From NCBI GenBank assembly GCA_902629285.1, contig CACOQN010000004.1, forward strand, positions 43,032 to 107,031: a stretch of 64,000 nt of DNA, in the 5' to 3' direction. The notes beneath the pieces are model-generated. The model had not been told where the DNA came from. It searched no databases and saw nothing but the letters and a program-made list of their open reading frames with translations. Shown here piece by piece: positions 52,350-63,105 of this stretch (its first letter is position 1; each line of letters opens with the position of its first letter). The stretch is from an uncultured Pelagibacteraceae bacterium (GTDB lineage: Bacteria > Pseudomonadota > Alphaproteobacteria > Pelagibacterales > Pelagibacteraceae). The position numbers were made by a program, and so were the translations under genes.

Positions 52350-53796
52350 AATGATCCTCTATAAGCTTGTTTAATAATCTAACACCATAACCAGTTGCAC
52401 CACTAGAATTTAATGCTCCTCCATATTTTGAAAAAGCCATACCTGCAATATCTAAATGTGCCCATGGCGTTTTATTTAAAATAAATCTCTGTAAAAACTG
52501 GGCAGCAGTTGTTGAACCAGCACCACCAATATAATTTATATTTTGCATGTCTGCATTTTTAGAATCAATTAGTTTGTCAAAATTTTTGTTTAAAGGCATC
52601 CTCCAAACTTTTTCCTCAACATCTTCACCAGTTTTGATTAATTGATCTGATAGCTTATCATTATTTGAAAAGAGACCCGCATATTCAGATCCTAATGAAA
52701 CTATTATTGCACCTGTCAAAGTTGCTAAATCAACAATAAATTTTGGTTTAAACTTTTTTTCAGTATATGTGAGAGCATCGGCAAGAACTAATCTTCCTTC
52801 AGCATCTGTATTTAAAACTTCAACCGTTTTTCCACTATATGACTTTAAAATATCACCTGGTCTTAATGCGTTACCACCAGGCATATTTTCAACAAGTCCA
52901 ACCACACCAACAGCATTTATTTTTGCTTTCCTTAATGCTAAAGTTTTCATCAACCCAACCACAACGGCTGAACCTGCCATATCATAAGTCATATCCTCCA
53001 TAAACTTTGCAGGTTTTAAAGAGATACCTCCAGTATCAAAACAAACACCTTTGCCTACAAATGCCAAAGGTTTAGAATTATTTTTTAATCCATTCCATTC
53101 CATTGTCACAAGATAAGAACCCCTTATACTTCCTTGACCAACACCAAGTAGTGTATTCATACCAAGCTTTTTTAATTTTATTTCGTCATAAACTGTGATC
53201 TTTAATCCATGTTTTTTTAATGTTTTTATTCTTTTTGCATATTCGTCTGGGTGCAGTATATTTCCAGGTTCAGAAACTAAATCTCTAGTATAAAAAGAAC
53301 CTTCCTCTATAGCTTTAAATTTTATCTGTTCCTTAAGGCTAGGTTTATTTTTTCCAGTAACAAATAAAGTTATATTTTTTTTAATTTTTTTTGATTTATA
53401 TTTATCAAAATTGTACGATTTTAAAATTACTCCATGTAGGAAATAACCAACTAAGTTTTTTATATTATATGGTAATGTATCTGATTTTAATTGATATTCA
53501 TTTAATTTAAATTCTTTAATAATGTCAAAAAATTTAGCACCTAAATTTTCTAAGTTAAAACTTTTGATATTTTTTGTAATAGATATTAAGATTATCTTTT
53601 TCTTTGAACTTATATCAAAAGATACTATTTTTTTCTTTAAACTTGTTGTTTTCAATAAGTCTGAAATAAATGAATATTCCGAGCTAGAAATATGTTTTTT
53701 TTGTGATGAAATATTAAACTTTTCATCAACAAATAAAACAAGATTGGAACTGTTTGTTTTTAATAAACTGTTTTTATATTTAATTTGAACGGTCAT
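52342..53796 (-). CDS. pepA: Leucyl aminopeptidase PepA
   Basis: This 484-residue M17 peptidase has an N-terminal variable domain and a C-terminal catalytic domain. Zinc and active-site segments seen are VGKGVCFDTGGISLKPA and NTDAEGRL, together with MAGSAVVVG. C-terminal GATGYGVRLL is typical. It can also act as a DNA-binding protein in other bacteria. It is divergent from lptF. Confidence 0.95.
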   Translation of the reverse strand: MTVQIKYKNSLLKTNSSNLVLFVDEKFNISSQKKHISSSEYSFISDLLKTTSLKKKIVSFDISSKKKIILISITKNIKSFNLENLGAKFFDIIKEFKLNEYQLKSDTLPYNIKNLVGYFLHGVILKSYNFDKYKSKKIKKNITLFVTGKNKPSLKEQIKFKAIEEGSFYTRDLVSEPGNILHPDEYAKRIKTLKKHGLKITVYDEIKLKKLGMNTLLGVGQGSIRGSYLVTMEWNGLKNNSKPLAFVGKGVCFDTGGISLKPAKFMEDMTYDMAGSAVVVGLMKTLALRKAKINAVGVVGLVENMPGGNALRPGDILKSYSGKTVEVLNTDAEGRLVLADALTYTEKKFKPKFIVDLATLTGAIIVSLGSEYAGLFSNNDKLSDQLIKTGEDVEEKVWRMPLNKNFDKLIDSKNADMQNINYIGGAGSTTAAQFLQRFILNKTPWAHLDIAGMAFSKYGGALNSSGATGYGVRLLNKLIEDHYE

Positions 53797-53856
53797 AAAT
53801 TTTCAATACAATCTCAGCGAGATAATGCTATATAGGAGTAAAAATACTTAATTTCA

Positions 53857-54990
53857 ATGAAAAAAATAATATTTAGAAAGTTTTTAGCTGACTGTTCCAT
53901 TTTTTTTTTAATCTCACTATTGGCTGCAAGCGTAATTATTTGGGTTTTTCAAGCAGTCAATTATTTGGATATTATAATTGAAGATGGACGTGATTATATT
54001 GTTTATTTAAATTATACCCTGCTAAATTTTCCAAAAATAATTAGTAAAATTTTACCTTTCGCGTTTTTTTTCAGTTTTTCATATGTAATTGCCAAATATG
54101 AAATTAATAATGAATTAATAATTTTTTGGAATTTTGGGGTAAATAAAATAAGTTTTGTTAATTTTTTTTTCGGTTTTTCAATTTTACTTTTATTGATGCA
54201 GCTAATATTAACTGCTTTTATAGTACCTAGTTCGCAAACATTAGCCAGATCAATAGTTAGAACAGCAGATTATAACTTTGTTGACCACTTTATTAAGATT
54301 AAAAAATTTAATGCTGCTGTTAATGATTTGACAATTTATACAGAAAGTAAAGATAAGTTTGGAAATTATAACAATATATATATTAAAAAAAATACTAACG
54401 ATAAAAATTTTCAAATTATTTATGCGAAAAAAGGAATTATTAAAAATGAAAACAATGCTAAATTAGTATTATTTGATGGAGAAAATACTACAGTTGTTAA
54501 TGGAAAAATTACTAGTTTTAGTTTTTCAAAATCTGAGTTTAATCTATCTTCTTTCTCAACTAACATAATTTTAGTAAAGAAAACACAAGAACACAAAACA
54601 GCTGAACTTGTTGAATGTATAAATACTTTAATTCGGGATAAAAAAAATTTGAAAGATATAAAACAAAGAGTTAGAAATTGTGAAAAAGTAAATTTAGATA
54701 ATATTATTTCAGAAGTTTATAAAAGATTAATTATACCTTTATATTTGCCATCTTTAATGTTGATCGCTTTGTTACTAATTGTTCATTCGAAAGAAAAAAT
54801 TAATTATTCAAAGTATAGGCTTAAAATATTTCTTATAGGTCTTTTAGTAATAATTTTTTCTGAATTAACATTAAGATTTGTGAATAATTCAATTAATAAT
54901 AATTTAATTATAATTTTAATACCGCTAATTTTATGTTTATTTTTATACAATTATTTTTTACTAAAATTAAGAATTAAGAGGATTGCATGA
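53857..54990 (+). CDS. lptF: LPS export permease LptF
   Basis: LptF and LptG form the inner-membrane pore that extracts lipopolysaccharide. The 377-residue protein has three membrane segments, a periplasmic beta-jellyroll (about residues 125-265) and three further segments. PSSQTLARSIVRTADYNFVDHFI begins the periplasmic domain as in the family. It starts the lptF-lptG-lptD block and overlaps lptG by four bases. Confidence 0.88.
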   Translation: MKKIIFRKFLADCSIFFLISLLAASVIIWVFQAVNYLDIIIEDGRDYIVYLNYTLLNFPKIISKILPFAFFFSFSYVIAKYEINNELIIFWNFGVNKISFVNFFFGFSILLLLMQLILTAFIVPSSQTLARSIVRTADYNFVDHFIKIKKFNAAVNDLTIYTESKDKFGNYNNIYIKKNTNDKNFQIIYAKKGIIKNENNAKLVLFDGENTTVVNGKITSFSFSKSEFNLSSFSTNIILVKKTQEHKTAELVECINTLIRDKKNLKDIKQRVRNCEKVNLDNIISEVYKRLIIPLYLPSLMLIALLLIVHSKEKINYSKYRLKIFLIGLLVIIFSELTLRFVNNSINNNLIIILIPLILCLFLYNYFLLKLRIKRIA

Positions 54991-56060
54991 AAACTTATAT
55001 AAAATTCTTAATGAATATTTTTTTTAAATCTTTTTTATACGTCGTATTTGTGGTCTTTAGTTTAGTATTTATAATTAATCTACTTACTGAATTAGAGTTT
55101 TTTAGAGATATTGAGGTTGGGATTTTCTTAACTTTATATTTATCCTTAATTAATTCACCATCTATGATATTTGAAATATTTCCATTCATTTTACTCATTA
55201 CTGCTCAATTATTTTATATAAAATTATTTAATAATGACGAAATTAAAATATTTAAATATTCTGGATTAAAAAATTCTAAAATATTAATTATAATAAGTCT
55301 GTTTACATTAATAATTGGTGCGGCTACAATCAGTATTTTCTATAATGCATCTTCAAACTTAAAAAACTTTTATTTAGAATTGAAATCAAACTACACAGAG
55401 GATGGAAAATATCTCGCTGTTATTAATAAAAATGGATTGTGGATAAGAGATAAAGTTGGTGATAAAATTTTGATAGTTAATTCCTCAAAAATTGATGAAA
55501 ATTTCTTAGTAGATACTTTTATAACAGAATTTAATACTAATTATGAAGTAATAAGAAATATAAAAAGTGAAAAAATTAATATTCAAACTAACGAGTGGAT
55601 AATTTATAAGCCAAAAATATATAAAAAAAATAGCAAACAAGAAAGTGATCAAATTTCTATCTACTCAAATTTTAATGACAAGAGAATTAATAGTCTGTTT
55701 TCAAATCTTTCTTCACTATCTTTTTTGGAACTAATTGAACTAAAAAATAATTATAAAATGCTAAATTACTCTACAATAGATATTGACGTACAAATCCATA
55801 AAATTATGTCATACCCTCTATATCTGCTAGTTATGACAATTTTATCTAGTATTGTTATGTTAAACAGTAAAAAATATAAAAGTAATACACTGAAAATTTC
55901 TGTAGGGTTATTTTTATGTGTAATAATTTATTATTTTAATAATTTGTTTAATGTTCTTGGTTCAACTGGAAAAATAAATCATATTCTCTCAGTATGGATA
56001 CCTTTAATATTTTTAACATCAATAAGTATGTTAGCTTCATTAAAAATAAATGAAAAATAA
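54987..56060 (+). CDS. lptG: LPS export permease LptG
   Basis: The 357-residue partner of LptF has the same three-helix, periplasmic domain, three-helix plan. Segments LNLLTELEFFRDIE-like near the N-terminus and NGLWIRDKVGDKILIVNS are typical. It overlaps lptF by four bases and lptD by 11, so all three are co-translated. The ATPase LptB is not in the window. Confidence 0.88.
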   Translation: MKTYIKFLMNIFFKSFLYVVFVVFSLVFIINLLTELEFFRDIEVGIFLTLYLSLINSPSMIFEIFPFILLITAQLFYIKLFNNDEIKIFKYSGLKNSKILIIISLFTLIIGAATISIFYNASSNLKNFYLELKSNYTEDGKYLAVINKNGLWIRDKVGDKILIVNSSKIDENFLVDTFITEFNTNYEVIRNIKSEKINIQTNEWIIYKPKIYKKNSKQESDQISIYSNFNDKRINSLFSNLSSLSFLELIELKNNYKMLNYSTIDIDVQIHKIMSYPLYLLVMTILSSIVMLNSKKYKSNTLKISVGLFLCVIIYYFNNLFNVLGSTGKINHILSVWIPLIFLTSISMLASLKINEK

Positions 56061-58767
56061 AATTTATAAATTATTAATAATATTTTTAATTAGTATTTTG
56101 TTTCTCACAAAACTAAATTCTGAGGAAATTTTTATTTTTAATATTTCTGAATTACAAATAACCGAGGAAGGAAATTTATTTAAAGGATTTAATGGTGGTG
56201 AGGCAGTTACTGAAGATGGGATATCTATAAAGGCTGAAAATTTTGAGTATAACAAAACCTCAAATATTCTAAAAGCTGATAAGAATGTTGTTTTTAATGA
56301 TGAAATTAAAAAAATAATTATAACTGCAGATGAGATTTTATATAATAAAAATAATGAAGAAATAATAGCTACTGGGAAAGTTTCAATTACAGATCAAAAT
56401 CTAAAAATAAATATTAAAGCAAATAAAATAATATACTATAAGAATGAAAATCAAATTAGTGCTATTGAAGATGTTAAATATTTAGATGGGACTAAAAATA
56501 TATTGGTAACTGCAGAAGAAATTACATATTTTAATGAACAACAAAAATTATTTGCAAAATCTAATGTAGAATTAAATAATCTAAATAAAAAAATAAAAAT
56601 CAATGCAGATGAAATTACATACCTAAAAAATGAGAGTAAATTTTTTACACAAGGCAACACCCTTGCTGACATAAACTCAAAATACGAATTTAAATCTAAA
56701 AATATTTTTTTTCTGCAAGATGAAATGAAACTTTATTCATCAGAAAGAACATTGATTAAAGATTTAAATAATACTTTATTTGAACTCGGAAGTTTTAATT
56801 ATAATATTAAAGATGAGTATTTAAAAGGTACAGAAATAACAATTATTGAAAATTCTAATTTACCCTCACATAAAAGGAATAAATTTTATTTTGATAATGG
56901 TTTTTTCGATTTAAAAAATGAAGAATTTACGACTGGTATGACAAAAATGCACTTAAAAAAAAATTTATTTGATAGATCAGAAAATGATCCAAGAATATAT
57001 GGGGCTTCTTCAACTCACAAAAATAAAATTACTACTATAAACAAGGCTGTATTTACTAGTTGCAAAGCAACAGATAAATGTCCACCATGGAGATTGGAAG
57101 CCTCTAAAATTCAACATGATAAAAATAAAAAAAAAATAATTTATGAAAATACAATCCTTAAAGTATATGATTTACCAGTATTTTATTTTCCAAAATTTTT
57201 TCATCCTGACCCAACAGTGGAAAGACAATCTGGATTTTTAACTCCAAAACTAAACAATTCTAATGTACTAGGAACATCCTTGAGTATGCCTTATTTTCAT
57301 GTAATTTCAAAAAATAAAGACCTAACAATAAATCCAATTTTATTTTCAAAAGATATAAAACTTATTCAAAATGAATATAGACAAGAAAATGAAAGATCTT
57401 CTTTTATTATGGATTTTGGAATTACAAATGGTTATAAATCAACTGCTGCAGGAGAAGAAAAAAATATTAATCATATATTTGCTGAATTCAAAAAAAAACT
57501 AAATCTAAAAAATTTTATCACTAGCGATTTTAAACTACTTGTTCAGCGAACTAACAAAGATACATATCTTAAAATATTTTCAGACAGTCTTGCGAAAAGT
57601 ATGATAAAACCTCAAAATTCTGATATTTTGAACTCTGGTTTCAATTTTTTATTAGAACACAAAAATTATTCTATAAATGCAGGTGCTGATATATTTGAGG
57701 ATTTAACTAAGCTCCAAAGTGATAGGTATCAATTTGTATTTCCTTATTACGATTACTCATTTAATAGCCAATCTACATCATTAGGCACATACAATTTTAC
57801 CTCTAAAGGAAATAATATTTTAGATAATACAAATAATATAAAATCAAGAATCATTAATGATTTTTCTTTCAATTTTAATGATAAAATCTTTGAAAATATA
57901 GGTTTAAAAAATAATTTAGGGTTACATTTAAAAAATTTAAACAGTCTTGGTAAGAATGATGAAAAATACAAGTCAAGTCCACAATTAGAATTGCAATCAT
58001 TATTGGAATTGAGGTCAGATTTACCACTTATAAAATTATCAGAAAACAAAAGTCACACATTAATTCCAAAACTATCAATACGTGCAAATCCAAGTGATAT
58101 GAAAGATCACTCTAGTGATGAAAGACGAATTAATACGAGTAATATTTTTGATCTAAATAGATTTGGTATTGATGATAGTTTTGAGAGTGGATATTCAGCA
58201 ACATTTGGAATTGATTATAATACGAAAAATTTAAGTGATGATCAAAATTACATTGAATTAAAATTAGCTACAGTAATTAGAGATAATAATGAAAATAAAA
58301 TTCCCACACAAACATCGTTAAATAAAAAAAATTCCAATCTATTTGGATCAATGGATTATAAAATTTCAGAATTAATAAATATTGATTATGACTTTGCAGT
58401 AGATAATAACTATGAGATTTTTGAATATAATTCATTTGGAGTTGATTTATCAATTAACAATTTTGTAACTACATTTAATTTCTTAGAAGAAAAAAATGAA
58501 TTAGGAAATGCTAATTTTTTAGAAAATAAGACAACATTTAATATTAATGATCGAAATTCTCTTTATTTCAAAACAAGAAGAAATAGAAAAATTAATCTCA
58601 CAGAATATTATGATCTGGTTTATGAATATAAAAATGACTGCCTAACAGCCGGTGTTCAATTTAATAAAACTTACTACGAGGATAGGGATTTAAAACCCTC
58701 AGAAAATATAATGTTTAAAATTAGTTTTTATCCTTTAACTAGTATCGAACAATCAGTAAATAATTAA
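56050..58767 (+). CDS. lptD: LPS assembly outer-membrane protein LptD
   Basis: LptD inserts lipopolysaccharide into the outer leaflet. The 905-residue protein has a signal peptide (about 1-24), an OstA-like periplasmic beta-jellyroll (about 35-220) and a C-terminal barrel. The TSCKATDKCPPW cysteine pair and a late cysteine in KNDCLTAGVQF correspond to the conserved disulfide sites. YDLPVFYFPKFFHPD is a family signature. It is followed after four bases by a SurA-like chaperone that helps such barrels fold. Confidence 0.9.
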   Translation: MKNKIYKLLIIFLISILFLTKLNSEEIFIFNISELQITEEGNLFKGFNGGEAVTEDGISIKAENFEYNKTSNILKADKNVVFNDEIKKIIITADEILYNKNNEEIIATGKVSITDQNLKINIKANKIIYYKNENQISAIEDVKYLDGTKNILVTAEEITYFNEQQKLFAKSNVELNNLNKKIKINADEITYLKNESKFFTQGNTLADINSKYEFKSKNIFFLQDEMKLYSSERTLIKDLNNTLFELGSFNYNIKDEYLKGTEITIIENSNLPSHKRNKFYFDNGFFDLKNEEFTTGMTKMHLKKNLFDRSENDPRIYGASSTHKNKITTINKAVFTSCKATDKCPPWRLEASKIQHDKNKKKIIYENTILKVYDLPVFYFPKFFHPDPTVERQSGFLTPKLNNSNVLGTSLSMPYFHVISKNKDLTINPILFSKDIKLIQNEYRQENERSSFIMDFGITNGYKSTAAGEEKNINHIFAEFKKKLNLKNFITSDFKLLVQRTNKDTYLKIFSDSLAKSMIKPQNSDILNSGFNFLLEHKNYSINAGADIFEDLTKLQSDRYQFVFPYYDYSFNSQSTSLGTYNFTSKGNNILDNTNNIKSRIINDFSFNFNDKIFENIGLKNNLGLHLKNLNSLGKNDEKYKSSPQLELQSLLELRSDLPLIKLSENKSHTLIPKLSIRANPSDMKDHSSDERRINTSNIFDLNRFGIDDSFESGYSATFGIDYNTKNLSDDQNYIELKLATVIRDNNENKIPTQTSLNKKNSNLFGSMDYKISELINIDYDFAVDNNYEIFEYNSFGVDLSINNFVTTFNFLEEKNELGNANFLENKTTFNINDRNSLYFKTRRNRKINLTEYYDLVYEYKNDCLTAGVQFNKTYYEDRDLKPSENIMFKISFYPLTSIEQSVNN

Positions 58768-58771
58768 TAAA

Positions 58772-59713
58772 ATGAGAGTAAATAAATTTAAATCAATTAA
58801 ATTTTATTTATTCATTTTAATTTTAATAATTTGTTTTGAAAAGATATCTTTTGCAATTGAAAATAAAATACTTTTAAAAATCAATAACAAAATTATTACA
58901 ACTGTTGATGTTTTTAATGAAGCAAAATATTTAAAAGCATTAAATATAAACTTAAATAATATAAACAACATAGAGATAATGAAACTTGCAAAAACATCTC
59001 TTATAAGAGAAAAAATCAAAGAAATAGAAATTTCAAAATATTCAGAGGTAGATGTTAATAAAGAGTATTTAGATAGTATAATTAGAAACATATACAAAAA
59101 TCTTGGAATGGAAAATAAAAAGGAATTTTTAAATTATTTAAACGAATACAATATTGATATTAATGTTGTAGAAAAAAAACTTTCTAACGAAGCTCTATGG
59201 AATCAATTAATTTTTCAAAAATTTCATAACAAAATAAAAATTAATAAAGAAGATATAAAAAAAGAAATTGAGTCGGTCAAAAAATTTTCTGTTTCATATA
59301 ATTTAAATGAAATTTTATATATTGTTGAAAAAAAAGAAAATCAAAAAAAAATTTTTAAAAAAATTGAAGAAAGTATAAAAACAAATGGTTTCGAAAACAC
59401 TGCATCATTATTTAGCGTTTCTGATAGTTCGAGAACCGGTGGTAAAATAGGTTGGATTAATGAAAGCTCTATAAATAAAGAAATTTTAAAAAAATTGTTA
59501 AAATTAAATGTTGGTGAATACACAAACCCAATTCAAACTCCAGCTGGATTTTTAATACTAAGTTTAAAAGATAAAAAAAAAATTGAACAAGCTTATAATA
59601 TTGAGGAAGAATTATCTTTGAGAATTAAAAATTCTCAAAATCAGCAATTAAATCAATATTCAAATATATATTTTAATAAAATTAAAAAGGATATAAAAAT
59701 TAGTGAAAAATAA
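58772..59713 (+). CDS. surA: SurA-like periplasmic peptidyl-prolyl isomerase
   Basis: This 313-residue protein has a signal peptide (about 1-28, ending SFA), a SurA N-terminal chaperone region with KINNKIITTVDV and one parvulin domain (about 175-280, with SVSDSSRTGGKIGWI and LNVGEYTNPIQTPAGFLIL). Full SurA of enterobacteria has two parvulin domains, so this is the short form. It lies between lptD and pdxA, the usual place for surA. Confidence 0.86.
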   Translation: MRVNKFKSIKFYLFILILIICFEKISFAIENKILLKINNKIITTVDVFNEAKYLKALNINLNNINNIEIMKLAKTSLIREKIKEIEISKYSEVDVNKEYLDSIIRNIYKNLGMENKKEFLNYLNEYNIDINVVEKKLSNEALWNQLIFQKFHNKIKINKEDIKKEIESVKKFSVSYNLNEILYIVEKKENQKKIFKKIEESIKTNGFENTASLFSVSDSSRTGGKIGWINESSINKEILKKLLKLNVGEYTNPIQTPAGFLILSLKDKKKIEQAYNIEEELSLRIKNSQNQQLNQYSNIYFNKIKKDIKISEK

Positions 59714-60668
59714 TGCAATCATAATCGTTTGTGGAGAGCCAAAAAGTGTTTTTTTAGAAATTTTTTTTAAAGCTTTAAAATACAAAACATACAGATCACC
59801 AATAATTTTAATTACTTCTTTAAAATTGCTTAAAAACCAAATGCAAAAGTTTAAATTTAAACGAAATATTAATTTAATTGATCAAAATAATTTTAATGAA
59901 AATAAGTTGAATAAAAAATCAATTAATTTAATAAATGTGGATTTAAATATAAACTTAAACTCCAAAAAAATTACAAATTATTCTAATTTATTTATAAAAA
60001 ATTGCTTTAATATTGGTTTAGATTTAATTAAGAAAAATAAATCTTATAAATTCATAAATGGGCCTATATCTAAAAAAACTTTTCTTAACAAAAAATTTCC
60101 AGGTATGACTGAATATATAGCTACAAATTTTAAAATAAATAATTGTGCAATGTTAATTTATAACAAAAGTTTATCTGTATGTCCTCTAACAACTCATGTT
60201 CCTATAAAAAATGTTGCAAAAAAAATCACAGAGCAAAAACTTTATGAAAAAGCAAACTTGATTAATCAATTTTATAAAAAAAAGTTAAGTAAAAAACCTA
60301 AAATAGCAGTTCTTGGGCTTAACCCACATTGTGAAAGTATTCATAAATTTAATGAAGATGAAAAAATTATAAAACCTGCAATAAAAAAATTAATTAAAAG
60401 AGGTCTGAAAATTGCTGGTCCTTTCTCTGCAGACACCATATTTTTAAAAAAAAATAGAAAAAAATTTAATGTAATTATTGGTATGTATCATGATCAAGTT
60501 TTAACACCTATGAAAACTTTATATGAATATGATGCAATTAACTTAACACTAGGTTTGCCATTTTTAAGAATTTCTCCTGATCATGGTCCAAACGTTCAAA
60601 TGTTTGGCAAAAATAAATCAAATCCGTTAAGTTTAATTCGTGCTCTTATATTTTTGGATAAAAATTGA
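59703..60668 (+). CDS. pdxA: 4-hydroxythreonine-4-phosphate dehydrogenase PdxA
   Basis: PdxA acts in the DXP-dependent vitamin B6 pathway. The start is GTG at 59703. The 321 residues have CGEPKSV replacing the usual GEPAGIGPE, metal-binding TTHVPIKNV, GLNPHCE, GPFSADT and MYHDQVLTPMK. It overlaps surA by 11 bp. The variant N-terminal GEP motif is unusual but the metal ligands remain. Confidence 0.9.
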   Translation: MKNNAIIIVCGEPKSVFLEIFFKALKYKTYRSPIILITSLKLLKNQMQKFKFKRNINLIDQNNFNENKLNKKSINLINVDLNINLNSKKITNYSNLFIKNCFNIGLDLIKKNKSYKFINGPISKKTFLNKKFPGMTEYIATNFKINNCAMLIYNKSLSVCPLTTHVPIKNVAKKITEQKLYEKANLINQFYKKKLSKKPKIAVLGLNPHCESIHKFNEDEKIIKPAIKKLIKRGLKIAGPFSADTIFLKKNRKKFNVIIGMYHDQVLTPMKTLYEYDAINLTLGLPFLRISPDHGPNVQMFGKNKSNPLSLIRALIFLDKN

Positions 60669-61450
60669 TTAAAGCTAAAAAAAGTTTAGGTCAAAATTTT
60701 CTTAACGATAAAAATATTTTAGAAAAAATTGTTAACACAGTAAGCATTACTGATAAAATAATAATGGAAGTCGGACCTGGAACTGGAAACTTGACAGCAT
60801 ATATCCTCAATAAGAAACCTAAAAAATTTTATGTAATAGAAAAAGATAGTGATTTAGTTAAAGAGCTCTCTTCAAAATTTAAAGATAAATTATTTATTAT
60901 TAATGAAGATATTTTAAAAATAGATGAAATCAAAATGTTTGATCAAAAAGTTATTGTTTTTGGAAATTTGCCTTATAATATTTCAACTGAAATTTTAAAA
61001 AAATGGATAAAGGACCTAAAAGATAATTTCTGGTTTGAAAACCTAGTTTTAATGTTTCAAAAAGAGGTTGCTGACAGAATAATTGCAAAACCCAACACTT
61101 CTGAATATGGAAGATTAACTATTTTAAGTAATTGGAAATTAAATGTAAAAAAAATTTGCGATGTTAAGCCAAGTGCTTTTTTTCCAAAACCAAAGATTCA
61201 AAGCTCTATACTTATTTTTTCACCAAAAAATGACTATTACAAAATTAAAGATGTAAAAAACCTAGAAACAATTACAAGAATTTTTTTTAACCAAAGAAGA
61301 AAAATGATAAAAAAACCTTTTAATCAATTATTTAATGGAGATGAAAGAATTCTAAATAAATTAAAAATTGATTCAAATTTAAGGCCTCAAAATATTGATT
61401 TAGATATTTATTATAAACTGGCTTGTGAATATGAAAGCTTAAGTAGTTAG
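60665..61450 (+). CDS. rsmA: 16S rRNA dimethyladenosine transferase RsmA (KsgA)
   Basis: RsmA dimethylates two adenosines near the 3' end of 16S rRNA. The start is TTG (60665), fused with the pdxA stop as TTGA. The 261 residues contain [21 protein letters not shown] and [10 protein letters not shown]. It is convergent with gmk, overlapping by 12 bp. Confidence 0.95.
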   Translation: MIKAKKSLGQNFLNDKNILEKIVNTVSITDKIIMEVGPGTGNLTAYILNKKPKKFYVIEKDSDLVKELSSKFKDKLFIINEDILKIDEIKMFDQKVIVFGNLPYNISTEILKKWIKDLKDNFWFENLVLMFQKEVADRIIAKPNTSEYGRLTILSNWKLNVKKICDVKPSAFFPKPKIQSSILIFSPKNDYYKIKDVKNLETITRIFFNQRRKMIKKPFNQLFNGDERILNKLKIDSNLRPQNIDLDIYYKLACEYESLSS

Positions 61451-62071
61451 TTTATCTACATGAGCCCTTATATAGTCTGGGTCATAATCTTTAGAGCCAT
61501 TGTTAATTACTGCACTAATTAAATTTGTTATTTTTAAATAACATTCATTTAGATCATTATTAATTACTACATAATCATAATTGATCCAATGTAAAACATC
61601 TCTTTCAAATTGTTTCATTCTCTCTTCGGCTATCAATTTATCACTTGCATGTCGTTTTGATAGTCTATCAAATAAAACTTCTTTACTGGGTGGCAGAATA
61701 AAAAAAGTAATTAATTTGTAATCTAATTTTTTATTTTTAATTTGATCAGCTCCTTGCCAATCAATGTCAAAAAGAACATTTTTACCGTCATTCAATTTAT
61801 TTATGACAGGAGTTCTAGTTGTACCATATAAATTATTAAAAACTTTTGCATATTCTAATAACTCTTCATTTTTAATTAATCTTTGAAATTCAATTTCACT
61901 AATAAAAAAATAATCTTTATTTTGATTTTCACCCGGTCTTGGTTGTCTTGTTGTATGTGAGATTGATATTTCGAAGTTATCTCTTTCAGATAATTTTTTA
62001 ACAAGGGTAGTTTTTCCTGCTCCCGAAGGAGAAGACAGTATTATCATTACCCCATCTTTTTCTGATGGCAT
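61439..62071 (-). CDS. gmk: Guanylate kinase
   Basis: Gmk phosphorylates GMP. The 210 residues have the P-loop [11 protein letters not shown] and [20 protein letters not shown] for GMP binding. It lies eight bases after acpP, not after fabF and its usual neighbours. Confidence 0.95.
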   Translation of the reverse strand: MPSEKDGVMIILSSPSGAGKTTLVKKLSERDNFEISISHTTRQPRPGENQNKDYFFISEIEFQRLIKNEELLEYAKVFNNLYGTTRTPVINKLNDGKNVLFDIDWQGADQIKNKKLDYKLITFFILPPSKEVLFDRLSKRHASDKLIAEERMKQFERDVLHWINYDYVVINNDLNECYLKITNLISAVINNGSKDYDPDYIRAHVDKLTT

Positions 62072-62079
62072 TAAAACTT

Positions 62080-62319
62080 CTAATTAGCTTTTCCTTCGAT
62101 AAATTTAACTGCATCACCGACAGTTAAAATTTTCTCTGCTTCACTGTCTGAAATTTCAGATCCAAATTCTTCCTCAAATGCCATAACTAATTCTACAGTA
62201 TCTAAACTATCAGCTCCTAAATCATCTATAAAACTGGACTCATCTGTAATTTTAGCTTCATCGATACCTAAGTGATCAGCTACAATTTTTTTTACTTTGC
62301 TTGAAACGTCTTCTGACAT
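62080..62319 (-). CDS. acpP: Acyl carrier protein AcpP
   Basis: AcpP carries growing acyl chains in fatty acid synthesis. The 79-residue acidic protein has the phosphopantetheine serine Ser38 in [10 protein letters not shown]. An AAGGA site precedes the ATG. A promoter-like sequence overlaps the end of fabG upstream. Confidence 0.96.
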   Translation of the reverse strand: MSEDVSSKVKKIVADHLGIDEAKITDESSFIDDLGADSLDTVELVMAFEEEFGSEISDSEAEKILTVGDAVKFIEGKAN

Positions 62320-62343
62320 AATGATCCTTTTTGTTATAAATTC

Positions 62344-62371
62344 TTAATAGTTTAAAAACCTGTTTTGTCAA
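62344..62371 (-). promoter_or_regulatory. Candidate acpP promoter at the fabG 3' end
   Basis: A perfect -35 box TTGACA (62371-62366) and a 4-of-6 -10 box TATTAA (62349-62344) are 16 bp apart on the minus strand, 25 bp before acpP. The -35 overlaps the fabG stop. This would give acpP its own high-level expression. Confidence 0.5.
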
Positions 62372-63105
62372 GCCATATACATGCCCCCATTAACATGTAA
62401 GGTTTCTCCATTTATATAATTTGATTGATCAGAGCATAGGAAAAGTACAGCATTTGCAATATCATCTGGCTCTCCTAAGCGTGCTGAGGGAATTTTAGAT
62501 ATTATAGCCTCTTTAAACTTATTATCTATTTTATCAGTCATAGCGGTTTTAATGAAACCTGGAGAAATACAATTTATATTTATATTCTTCTTTGCATATT
62601 CTATCGCCAGACTTTTTGACATCGCAATTATTGCTGCTTTGGAAGCAGTGTAATTGGCTTGTCCTAAGTTACCTGTATGACCAACTACTGATGTAATATT
62701 AACAATCTTTCCAGATTTATTTTTAAGCATTTTTTTTATTGCTGACTTGCTCATTAAAAAAGTTGATGTCAAATTAATATCAATTACTTTTTGCCATTCC
62801 TCTAAACTCATTCTTATTGCTAGATTATCTTGTGTGACACCTGCATTATTAACTATGCAATCTAAATTGCCTCCTAGTTCTTTAGTTGCGTTTTCAACAA
62901 ATTCCTCAATTTTGTCACTTTGAGAAATATCAAATTTTAATATTTTAATATTATTATATTTAACTTTTAGCTCATCGAGTTTTGCTATTCTTGTACCTGA
63001 AGCTAAAATATTTGCACCTGCTTGATTTAATTTTCCAATTATTGAATTTCCAATTCCTCCCGAAGCACCTGTAACGATAATATTTTTATCTTTTAAATCT
63101 ATCAT
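62368..63105 (-). CDS. fabG: 3-oxoacyl-ACP reductase FabG
   Basis: FabG reduces 3-oxoacyl-ACP in each elongation cycle. The 245-residue short-chain dehydrogenase has the NADP turn TGASGGIG, NNAG, the catalytic Ser/Tyr/Lys (ITSVVG, NYTASKAA) and GFIKTAMTD. It overlaps fabD by four bases and precedes acpP. Confidence 0.95.
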   Translation of the reverse strand: MIDLKDKNIIVTGASGGIGNSIIGKLNQAGANILASGTRIAKLDELKVKYNNIKILKFDISQSDKIEEFVENATKELGGNLDCIVNNAGVTQDNLAIRMSLEEWQKVIDINLTSTFLMSKSAIKKMLKNKSGKIVNITSVVGHTGNLGQANYTASKAAIIAMSKSLAIEYAKKNININCISPGFIKTAMTDKIDNKFKEAIISKIPSARLGEPDDIANAVLFLCSDQSNYINGETLHVNGGMYMA

